Position numbers and translations under genes: made by a program | The notes under the pieces: model-generated | Databases searched by the model: none | What the model was told of the DNA's origin: nothing | The model's input: only the letters and a program-made list of their open reading frames with translations | In this document: positions 57,111 through 64,000 of the stretch, piece after piece | Numbering within the stretch: position 1 is the first letter of the stretch | Layout: each line of letters begins with the position of its first letter | NCBI RefSeq assembly: GCF_015864575.1 | Contig: NZ_JADYWW010000002.1 | Location: 310,001-374,000 of the forward strand | Direction: 5' to 3' | From: Salinibacterium sp. SWN248 | Lineage (GTDB): Bacteria > Actinomycetota > Actinomycetes > Actinomycetales > Microbacteriaceae | Length of the DNA stretch: 64,000 nucleotides

Positions 57111-57968
57111 TTAGGCAGCGAGAATCGAGGCCTGGTCTTGTGCTTCAAGCGCGGGAGTGAAGTGGCGGCGCAATACGCGCGCCCACCGGTTGTTGGGGAG
57201 TTCTGGCCGCAACGCAGCGAGCCCCGTCGCAAACTTGGAAATGCGGTCGGGGCGGTGCCCCATTCGCCACAGGATGCGGTCAACCTCGCTGGCCTGACCT
57301 GACGACTTCGTCTCCACAATCACCGTGTCTGCGAACGACAGTTCAGTAGTGCCGAACTCGGCATCGTCGAACTCGGAGCTGTCGGGCCCGTCGGCGGCGT
57401 GCTCGTCGGCGGCAGTGCGCTGCCAGACGAGAGAGCTATCGATCGTGCAGCGGCTGCCACTGGAAGGCAAGAACAGGGTGGTGCGGGTGTAGCGGGTGGT
57501 GAGCACCGGCTCCATTGTCTCCGTATCGATTCCTTCGACCGAAGCGTCGTGTAGCAGTTCGTCGATGTAACCACGACCGGCCTCCGTGAGGTGATCGCGC
57601 TCGTCGAAGCTATACGGCAAACGCTGCTTGGCGGTGGTTCCCCGCGAGCCCTTGGTCTTGACCTCGAGGTAGCAGTCGCCGGTGTCCATGTAGCTGCGAG
57701 TGCGAGCCTTGAAGCGGCGACGACGCGGGTGGGCCGCCAGCAAGTAGCTGGCGGCACCCGGAGTATCGAAGTAGACCGATTCATAGTCAAAGTGCTGCTG
57801 ACTGTTGATCTCCAGCACCCTGGCTTGGTCTTCAAGCTCACCGAGCAATGCGACCAGATCGGATGCCGGCACCAGATACTTGCGGTCAACGCGCGTCAGG
57901 AGAGAGGCCCGTTCGGCCAACTCCTCAAGCGAGATCGTGGCGAAGCGTTCGGTGTCGGGGGTAGTCAT
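57111..57968 (-). CDS. VTC-domain protein (polyphosphate polymerase-like)
   Basis: 285 residues, a CYTH/TTM-type tunnel fold. Features: R-V-D-R-K-Y-L-V near residue 27, Y-E-S-V-Y-F-D-T, the basic strand R-R-R-R-F-K-A-R-T-R-S-Y, L-E-V-K-T-K-G-S-R-G, T-R-Y-T-R-T-T-L-F and V-I-V-E-T-K-S. These are the basic and acidic residues that line the tunnel in yeast Vtc4, which polymerises phosphate from ATP. Bacterial members of this size are annotated as polyphosphate polymerase domain proteins but few are tested. It overlaps the DUF4956 gene by ATGA, so the two probably act together at the membrane. Confidence 0.87.
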   Translation of the reverse strand: MTTPDTERFATISLEELAERASLLTRVDRKYLVPASDLVALLGELEDQARVLEINSQQHFDYESVYFDTPGAASYLLAAHPRRRRFKARTRSYMDTGDCYLEVKTKGSRGTTAKQRLPYSFDERDHLTEAGRGYIDELLHDASVEGIDTETMEPVLTTRYTRTTLFLPSSGSRCTIDSSLVWQRTAADEHAADGPDSSEFDDAEFGTTELSFADTVIVETKSSGQASEVDRILWRMGHRPDRISKFATGLAALRPELPNNRWARVLRRHFTPALEAQDQASILAA

Positions 57969-58609
57969 CGGCGTGCTCCTTCCAGGAGCTCTGACGCGGT
58001 GGTCGGGGCGGTGGCACTCGAGGTGTGGGCGCCGCCGGTGATCCGGTAGCGCACATCCACCACGGTGGTGTCGTTGACAAGGTCAAGCTTGGCGATCGTG
58101 AGGGAGTGCACCTGAGCGCCAAGAAGGTTTTCGAGGCGCAGACGCAGGATGGACTCGTCGGCGATTGCGGCATCCAGAGTCACCGTCTGCTGACGGTAAG
58201 CGCGGAACAGTCGCGGGCTATCTCCGAAGGTCATCACCAGCAGAATCATCGCCATGAGAGCGGGAGCCACAAAGCTAGCGAGGGCCGTGGTGGTAGTGGT
58301 GCTCGAAAGGTCAGCCGCGCCGAGCCCGGCAATGAGACCGAGAGCGAGAGCGGCGAAGTAGTAAGCCACCTCGTGTTGTGCGATCTCAGAAGAGCGCAGA
58401 CGGATGATGGAAAGCACGCCGAATAGGCCAAGACCGAGACCAACGCCCACCGCGCTATCGGCGAGCATGACCGTGACAGCCATGACACCCACGTTCACGA
58501 TGAGGTACGCCACAAGCAGGTCGCGGCGGCGGTGGCGAGCAAAGTACAGAGCGAAGGTGAGAAGGCCGATGGCGACAAGGTCAAGGGCGATCATGGTGAG
58601 TTGGCTCAT
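57965..58609 (-). CDS. DUF4956 membrane protein
   Basis: 214 residues from ATG 58609 (M-S-Q-L-T-M-I-A-L-D), with a GGAGG ribosome site six bases upstream; the frame reaches 58897 without support. Four helices (~8-22, 31-50, 54-72, 87-140 as two) are followed by a small soluble domain (~150-205). The motif G-L-G-L-F-G-V-L-S-I-I-R-L-R-S is diagnostic of DUF4956. The family is nearly always next to a VTC-domain gene, as here. First gene of the cluster; it may anchor or export the product of the VTC enzyme (inference). Confidence 0.87.
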   Translation of the reverse strand: MSQLTMIALDLVAIGLLTFALYFARHRRRDLLVAYLIVNVGVMAVTVMLADSAVGVGLGLGLFGVLSIIRLRSSEIAQHEVAYYFAALALGLIAGLGAADLSSTTTTTALASFVAPALMAMILLVMTFGDSPRLFRAYRQQTVTLDAAIADESILRLRLENLLGAQVHSLTIAKLDLVNDTTVVDVRYRITGGAHTSSATAPTTASELLEGARR

Positions 58610-58763
58610 TGCGGGCCTCCAGGTTGGTGCGAGATGTAGTCGCGCTTTCACGCTGGTACCCATTGAGCCCGAGAACCCTATGGGGTTTCTATGAACAGAC
58701 TTCGCGCGGCGTGGGAGTCTGAAGATGGCTCGCAATACCCAGTGCAGGTGAGAGAATTCGACA

Positions 58764-59471
58764 ATGGATGCCCTCCTCGACTCTCTCGCCCGCACCACGC
58801 CCGTCGACATTTCGCCGACCCTGCTGATCGTGATTGTGGCCGCCGCAGCCGTGCTGAGCATCCCGCAGCCGATTTGGAAATGGTTTGGACTCTTCACGAC
58901 CCTCGTGCACGAACTCGGGCACGCCGTTGGCGCGATCCTGACGGGTCGCTTCGTTCACGGCATGAAAATTCGCATGAATCACTCGGGCGAAGCCGTCAGC
59001 AGTGGGCGCGGCAAACTCGGCTCCGTCATCAGTGGATCGCTTGGCTACCCGGCTCCCGCAATCGTCGGAGCCGTGCAACTCTGGTGTGTCACGCAGGGCT
59101 ACACCGCTATGGCATTGTTCGTCGGCGGGATCATCCTCGTGCTCACCCTGCTCGTGATCCGCAACCTCTTTGGCTTCCTCGTTGTCGCCGTCTCCGCCGC
59201 CGCGAGCGCCGCCCTCTGGGTGTGGGCAACACCGGAACAGCAAAGCTACGTATTGCTGATTATCGCGATTGCGCTTCTCGTGGGAAGCGTGCGCGGCCTC
59301 GCCACCGTGATCGGCGTACACACTCGTCGCCGCGACCAGTTGAACACCTCAGACGCCTACCTGCTCTTCAAGCGGACAGGCGTACCGTCGGTCTTCTGGC
59401 TGCTCGTGTTTGCTGCGCTGATCGGTGCCAGCGTGGTCTGGGCCGTCACTATGGTTCTCGAAACGTACTAG
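58764..59471 (+). CDS. M50-type membrane metallopeptidase
   Basis: 235 residues with five or six helices. The zinc-binding H-E-L-G-H (His49, Glu50, His53) sits in the second helix, and a G-S-L-G-Y-P-A-P-A segment follows, typical of the actinobacterial M50B-like group. The distal Asp/Asn ligand is not clear from sequence alone. Probably an intramembrane protease; target unknown. Divergent from the DUF4956 operon, with both promoters in 58610-58763. Confidence 0.85.
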   Translation: MDALLDSLARTTPVDISPTLLIVIVAAAAVLSIPQPIWKWFGLFTTLVHELGHAVGAILTGRFVHGMKIRMNHSGEAVSSGRGKLGSVISGSLGYPAPAIVGAVQLWCVTQGYTAMALFVGGIILVLTLLVIRNLFGFLVVAVSAAASAALWVWATPEQQSYVLLIIAIALLVGSVRGLATVIGVHTRRRDQLNTSDAYLLFKRTGVPSVFWLLVFAALIGASVVWAVTMVLETY

Positions 59472-59521
59472 CGCGGTCTCGCCTGTCTAGGCCACAACGG
59501 CCGGAGCTGCGCTGATCGCTG

Positions 59522-60769
59522 CTAGCTGCGCGGTCGCAGAATGCCGCGCGCGATGCGTTCCGGGCGGAACCCGTAGCCCACAAGCCTCGCTAACAGAGGA
59601 CGAAGGCGCGGGAGAACCACCGCGATCACAAAACGTTCGCGCAAGCGCGGTGGGTTGTGCAGAACGACTCCACTTGTCGCGCGATTGATAAGCCGATGCG
59701 CTACCCGTTGCATGCGCTGCATGAGCGCCGTTGGAAGCGCGCGGCGACGCTGCAGGGCAGCACACGCCGCATCGATCGCTGCGGCATCCGTCCCCTTGCT
59801 CCGCAGTGTGGGAACCAGGATGTTTGCGAGAGCAACCGCATCCTGAATCGCGTAGTTGATGCCCACGCCGAAAGCGGGCGACATGGCATGGGCAGCGTCG
59901 CCGATACACAACGCGCCAGGAACGGACCATTCGCGCAAGCGGTTGATCTGCACCGACAACAGCTTCACATCATCGAAGCTGCCGATCTCGGCCGTGACGT
60001 CAGCCAGACGCGGGGCGATGCTCGCGATCTTGTGACGGAAGGCTTCGATGCCGGCCGTCTGAAACTCAAGAAAAGCGCCCTTGCGGATGAGGAGCCCGCA
60101 CTGAAAATAGTCCGGCCGCGGAATCGTCACGAGAGCAGAACCATTCCGGATGTTCGCCAAGGTATCCCGCATGGGTTGTGTCGGCCGCGGCACCCGAAAC
60201 CACAACACATCAATGGGAACGCCGTAATCAACGGGCACCAAACCGAGCGAGTCTCGCACGGCAGAATCGCGCCCATCAGCCGCAATCGTGAGCGCGGCAT
60301 TCACGCGCACAGGGCCATCAGGCGTGCTCGCCTCAACACCGACCACTCGGCCGTTTTCCTGAATTTCCGACTGCGCGGTCGCCTCAAGCACCAGCCGGAA
60401 CGAAGGCTGTGTGCGCGCTTCCTCAACGAGCAACGTCAACAGATCCCACTGCGGCATGAGCGTGACATAACGATGCGGGGCAGGCAGGGTTGTGAAATCA
60501 ACCGCCTGCACTCGGATGCCATCAATGACCGCATCCAGACTCGACAGTTCGCTGTGCTCGATCGCTTTCGCAGAGGCGCCCAGCCCCAACTGGTCGAGCA
60601 GATTCAGCGTGGACGGGTGCACCGTGTCGCCGCGAAAATCGCGCAGAAAGTCCGCGTGCTTCTCCAGCACCACAACATCGATGCCAGCGCGGGCAAGGAT
60701 GAGCCCGGCCACAATTCCCGCCGGACCTCCGCCCGCAATGCAGACAGTGGCATCGAGTTGTTGAGCCAT
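59522..60769 (-). CDS. FAD-dependent aromatic-hydroxylase-like oxidoreductase
   Basis: 415 residues, PHBH-like flavoprotein family. N-terminal G-G-G-P-A-G (FAD), D-G motif A-A-D-G-R-D-S-A-V-R and the C-terminal C-I-G-D-A-A-H-A-M-S-P-A-F-G are all present. Hydroxylases and halogenase-like enzymes of this class act on aromatic or polyketide substrates; the one here is unknown. Last ~50 residues are basic and hydrophobic (V-L-P-R-L-R-P-L-L-A-R-L). Convergent with the M50 gene. Confidence 0.9.
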   Translation of the reverse strand: MAQQLDATVCIAGGGPAGIVAGLILARAGIDVVVLEKHADFLRDFRGDTVHPSTLNLLDQLGLGASAKAIEHSELSSLDAVIDGIRVQAVDFTTLPAPHRYVTLMPQWDLLTLLVEEARTQPSFRLVLEATAQSEIQENGRVVGVEASTPDGPVRVNAALTIAADGRDSAVRDSLGLVPVDYGVPIDVLWFRVPRPTQPMRDTLANIRNGSALVTIPRPDYFQCGLLIRKGAFLEFQTAGIEAFRHKIASIAPRLADVTAEIGSFDDVKLLSVQINRLREWSVPGALCIGDAAHAMSPAFGVGINYAIQDAVALANILVPTLRSKGTDAAAIDAACAALQRRRALPTALMQRMQRVAHRLINRATSGVVLHNPPRLRERFVIAVVLPRLRPLLARLVGYGFRPERIARGILRPRS

Positions 60770-60843
60770 GAGAGTTCCCTCCGTTGGCCTCCACGGTACT
60801 ACCCCGCCGCAGCGGATCAGCTAGACCGCTGTGAGTTCTACCT

Positions 60844-62307
60844 CTACCTTTCTAATGCTCGCAATGCGAGCCACGCAGCAGTGCGGTCGTCTGGGTTCTC
60901 CATAGAGAGCCCCGTGCGGTCTTCGATCTGACGCAGTCGCGAACTCAGAGTCTGCCTATGGATGACGAGTTGCGTTGCCGTAATCCCGAGCGATCCATTC
61001 TCTGCAAGGTATACGCGGAGAGTGCGCGTGAGCTCACCGTGCTGACCATCGTTTTCGCGCAACCCGTTGAGGGTTCTGGCGAGGTTCGCTTGCGCGTCAC
61101 TATCGAGCTGATCGAGCACGAACCGCACAGTCGGCAACGCTTCGTATTGAACGTGGACCTGCCCGTCAGCAAGTGCAACCTGATGCGCTTGGCGAGCTTC
61201 GGATGCACTCTGCTCCAGGTGTTCAATCGGCGAGCTTGTTCCGAATCCGCACCGAAGGGGCACGTTCACTTCTCTTGCGTAGTCCATAATTCGCGTAGCC
61301 ACGGCATCAACGCGGTCGTCACGGATGAAGCCCAAGACGGCCCCATTCTCCAACGTCATCACGTGCATCCAGCCGAGCTCATCGAACCAACGCGTCACAA
61401 GCCGCTCGAGGTCGACCGACTTGGACCGAGAGCTGAGCACGAAAGCAGTAAGGCGATCGTCATGCACACCCCAGCGACGGAGCAGGGTTCGCGGATCTGC
61501 TGACTGACCAGTCAACAGGCTGGTAATCATGACGTCCCGACCGAGTCTGTCCGCGGTGGTGTTGTCGTGGGTGCGCAACAGCAAGTCAAGCAGCGCCGCT
61601 CCGTGTGACGAAAGGTCCCGAATGCGGCTCATCGCTCCGGCTCTCGAGGCGACTACGAGATAGGCGGTGAGGTCCTCGCTGGCGCCCACCGGGTGCAACT
61701 GGAGACCGGGGTGCCGCACTCGGACCGGCTGATTGAGCGCAACGGCGGCCGCATCGCGCACGTGCAGGGCTCCCGCGCCTGAACTGGCAATTGCATGCCC
61801 CTGGCTGTCGAGCAGTACTGCCCAACCATCGATCCGATGAGCTAGCTCCGCCATGACAGCTTTCACTCCACCACGTCGCGCAACCTGCGTGAGCACTTTC
61901 GTGCCGCTCGTCACGAGTCGGTCTTCCGCCGCTTGGTCAACTGCCAACGCCGCCGCAATCTCGGTGAGCACGGCGCTCCGGCTTCGCGGCGGACACAGTA
62001 TTGCCATCACGCCGCTGTCTTCGATCACCCGTTCGACAACTATTCCATCGGCACCCTCAGCTCCCGCAGGGCTTGCGTCCACGATGAGTACACCTGCACG
62101 AACTGCATCCTTTCGGTGGTCGTCGGAGCGCAAGAGAGCGGCTAATTCATCTGAGGTCACCACAATCGCCGTTACAAACTGAGGGTGGGCGTGCACGGTG
62201 AGATCGCGCGCCACAATAACGGAGTCGATGGGCGTAGTTGCCCTCCTATCAGCATTTTTGAGCGTTCCACCGAGCAGCCGCGTCAGGGAAAGAACGTCGA
62301 ATGCCAT
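60844..62307 (-). CDS. PucR-family transcriptional regulator
   Basis: 487 residues from ATG 62307 (M-A-F-D-V-L-S-L); an ATG 15 bases upstream (62322) is equally possible, as neither has a good ribosome site. It has the N-terminal PucR-type domain, a central GGDEF-related region, and a C-terminal helix-turn-helix of the CdaR/PucR type (Y-L-A-E-N-G-S-L-G-I-T-A-T-Q-L-V-I-H-R-Q-T-L-S-S-R-L). Such proteins activate nearby catabolic genes on binding a pathway compound. It is divergent from the alcohol dehydrogenase and APC permease, which are the obvious targets. Confidence 0.9.
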   Translation of the reverse strand: MAFDVLSLTRLLGGTLKNADRRATTPIDSVIVARDLTVHAHPQFVTAIVVTSDELAALLRSDDHRKDAVRAGVLIVDASPAGAEGADGIVVERVIEDSGVMAILCPPRSRSAVLTEIAAALAVDQAAEDRLVTSGTKVLTQVARRGGVKAVMAELAHRIDGWAVLLDSQGHAIASSGAGALHVRDAAAVALNQPVRVRHPGLQLHPVGASEDLTAYLVVASRAGAMSRIRDLSSHGAALLDLLLRTHDNTTADRLGRDVMITSLLTGQSADPRTLLRRWGVHDDRLTAFVLSSRSKSVDLERLVTRWFDELGWMHVMTLENGAVLGFIRDDRVDAVATRIMDYAREVNVPLRCGFGTSSPIEHLEQSASEARQAHQVALADGQVHVQYEALPTVRFVLDQLDSDAQANLARTLNGLRENDGQHGELTRTLRVYLAENGSLGITATQLVIHRQTLSSRLRQIEDRTGLSMENPDDRTAAWLALRALER

Positions 62308-62422
62308 TGTCTGAGTGTACATAATCGTGGAAACTCAGGAAGTTTCCACACTCTTTCACAGTGCCCAGCGAATTTCCGCGCCCTACCATCGGCGTAATCA
62401 TCCACGCACTCAGGAGGCACCC

Positions 62423-63523
62423 ATGAAGGCCATCGTCTTCCGCTCCCCCGACCAGCCACTCGAATACACCGACGTAGAACTTGCCGCCCCCAAGGCTGGC
62501 GAGGTGCGCGTAAAGATCGCTGCGGCGGGGGTCTGTCACTCAGACCTCCATATCAAGCGCGGCGAATGGGACGCGCCAGCGCCCCTCGTCATGGGCCACG
62601 AAGGCTCCGGCGTTGTCGTCGAACTCGGCGAAGGCGTCACGTCACTCTCCGTCGGCGACCACGTAGTCCTTTCGTGGGTTCCGCCGTGTGGAGAGTGCCG
62701 CTATTGCCGCTCTGGTCACGAAGCTCGTTGCCAAAAGGTTGCCACCGTCGTCGCCCCCAAAGGCGTTCTCTTCGACGGCACGTCTCGACTGAGCCGCGAG
62801 GGTGATGAGAACATGCACCACTACCTCGGCGTCTCGTCATTCGCTGAAGAAGTTGTTGTTCCAGCATCCGGAGCGGTAAAAATCCGCGATGACGCCCCTC
62901 TGGATATCGTTGCTCTCGTCGGCTGCGCTGTAGCGACAGGCGTGGGTGCCGTACTCAACACCGCGGCCGTTGAACCAGGCTCGACCGTGGTTGTCATCGG
63001 CTGTGGAGGCGTTGGCCTCAACGTCGTTCAGGGCGCAAAGCTCGCCGGCGCCGAACGCATCATCGCGATCGACGTGCGCGCCGAGAAGACCGCCCTCGCT
63101 ACCCAGTTCGGCGCCACCGACGCAATCGACGCGTCGCAGGTGGATGCCGTAGCCGCCCTCTACGAGCTGATTCCGGATGGTGTCGATTACGCCTTCGATG
63201 CCATCGGCCGCACCTCGACGACGGAACAGGCCATTAAGATGCTTGGTCTGGGTGGAGCCGCGGTCATCGTTGGCCTCCCCCCGACGGGTGCTCGTGCATC
63301 CTTCGAGCCTCTTGTTCTTGCCGAAGCCGACCAGCGCATCATCGGCTCGAACTACGGCAGCGTTCGCCCTTCTATCGATATCCCTGCGCTCGTCGACCGC
63401 TACATGGACGGCCAGCTCAAACTCGACCCGCTCGTATCTGGGCGACGTCCCCTCGCAGAGGCAGCGGAAGCGTTCGATGATCTCGAATTCCGCGGTGCCC
63501 TTCGCACCCTGCTCATTCCCTGA
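62423..63523 (+). CDS. Zinc-dependent alcohol dehydrogenase
   Basis: 366 residues from ATG 62423, with an AGGAGG ribosome site. MDR family of class III type: catalytic Zn ligands in G-V-C-H-S-D, G-H-E-G-S-G-V-V, and the C-A-V-A-T-G region; structural Zn cysteines in C-G-E-C-R-Y-C-R-S-G-H-E-A-R-C; NAD site G-C-G-G-V-G-L-N-V-V. It oxidises an alcohol to an aldehyde or the reverse. First gene of a unit with the APC permease 40 bp later, under likely PucR control. Confidence 0.94.
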   Translation: MKAIVFRSPDQPLEYTDVELAAPKAGEVRVKIAAAGVCHSDLHIKRGEWDAPAPLVMGHEGSGVVVELGEGVTSLSVGDHVVLSWVPPCGECRYCRSGHEARCQKVATVVAPKGVLFDGTSRLSREGDENMHHYLGVSSFAEEVVVPASGAVKIRDDAPLDIVALVGCAVATGVGAVLNTAAVEPGSTVVVIGCGGVGLNVVQGAKLAGAERIIAIDVRAEKTALATQFGATDAIDASQVDAVAALYELIPDGVDYAFDAIGRTSTTEQAIKMLGLGGAAVIVGLPPTGARASFEPLVLAEADQRIIGSNYGSVRPSIDIPALVDRYMDGQLKLDPLVSGRRPLAEAAEAFDDLEFRGALRTLLIP

Positions 63524-63563
63524 CACTTCGCGTCACTACGCCCACTCTGAGGAGAGTTTGTTC

Positions 63564-64000
63564 ATGTCAGCACCAACCAGCACGCCACCAACCGCGAGCG
63601 CGACCCCCACCGATGTGGGATTGCGCCGCGGAGTAATGAGCGGCCCAGAACTCGCCGCTCAAGCCATTGCCAACATCGCCCCGAGCGCGGTCATCGCGTT
63701 CACCGCCGCCGCCATCTTCTTGGGCGCCGGCAACAGCACTGTTTATTCCTTCATCCTGGCCACGGTCGTTATCCTGAGCGTTGGTTACTGCGTAGCCGTC
63801 TTCGCGAAGCGTCATGCCTCGGCCGGCTCGCTCTACACCTATGTTTCCAAGGGTCTCGGCCCATTCGGAGCCTACGTGGCCGGCGTCACCCTGCTGATCG
63901 GATGCTGGGGAATCGCCGCCGGATCATTGGGAGGTTCCGTCTCGTACATGAGCCAGTTCCTCGTCGCGATCGGGGTTCCCGCTGGCGGTGTTCTCGCGCA
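63564..64000 (+). CDS. APC-family permease (partial, cut by window end)
   Basis: 145 codons lie in the window from ATG 63564 (M-S-A-P-T-S-T-P-P-T), preceded by a GAGGAGAG ribosome site; the frame is open to the last base. A polar N-terminal tail precedes helices with A-N-I-A-P-S-A-V-I-A-F and a loop H-A-S-A-G-S-L-Y-T-Y-V-S-K-G-L-G, both typical of amino-acid/polyamine/organocation permeases. With the dehydrogenase and PucR regulator it suggests uptake and oxidation of an amine or alcohol; substrate unknown. Confidence 0.88.
   Translation, partial: MSAPTSTPPTASATPTDVGLRRGVMSGPELAAQAIANIAPSAVIAFTAAAIFLGAGNSTVYSFILATVVILSVGYCVAVFAKRHASAGSLYTYVSKGLGPFGAYVAGVTLLIGCWGIAAGSLGGSVSYMSQFLVAIGVPAGGVLA

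Overview
The window looks like a chromosomal piece of a Microbacteriaceae-type actinobacterium (Salinibacterium, Rhodoglobus and relatives would fit). The reasons are a fairly high G+C content, the frequent GGATGC/GCATCC words typical of that family, heavy use of GTG/TTG starts and 4-bp ATGA overlaps, and the gene content. The genus is an inference.

Bases 1-16,300 form a polymorphic-toxin island, nearly all on the minus strand. Its backbone is an RHS/YD-repeat gene (5367-10271) that has lost its secretion N-terminus. Downstream lie two orphan 'core + tip' cassettes (2853-4438 and 650-2308) whose ~1.09-kb cores copy the end of the RHS gene and begin at nearly the same point. Each tip is followed by a small putative immunity gene (4908-5345, 2305-2853, 340-648). 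Upstream (10.1-16.3 kb) is an array of immunity-like genes without toxins. One of them, 14929-15798, appears to fuse two modules that occur as separate genes beside two of the RHS tips. The array also holds a decayed antitoxin/nucleotidyltransferase pair and a gene remnant. A paralogue of 14061-14852 runs off the left edge, so the island continues beyond the window.

From 16.4 kb the sequence is ordinary chromosome: an aldo/keto reductase; a methylcitrate-cycle operon (gntR-prpD-prpB-prpC) with two matching palindromes upstream of the regulator; a flavin monooxygenase/BASS transporter/SDR operon; a membrane glycosyltransferase coupled to a GH18-like protein; a peptide ABC transporter whose ATPase gene is separated from its permeases by an opposite-strand gene; a winged-helix repressor with its membrane partner and a palindromic operator; the helicase hrpA; a lyase-thiolase-SDR group; and a polar amino-acid ABC transporter.

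At 49-53 kb lies a ribonucleotide reductase operon. NrdB carries Phe where the radical Tyr is expected and Glu as its first metal ligand, the class Ic pattern. NrdA lacks a C-terminal Cys pair, and a 26-codon ORF ending CDSCQ sits between nrdA and nrdB, joined to each by a TAATG overlap. The promoter region has a NrdR-box pair and DnaA-box-like sites.

The right end holds an MFS transporter, an aldo/keto reductase, a DUF4956-VTC-Cthe_2159 cluster, an M50 peptidase, an FAD monooxygenase, and a PucR regulator divergent from an alcohol dehydrogenase and an APC permease cut by the window end. I saw no rRNA, tRNA, CRISPR array or intact insertion sequence.
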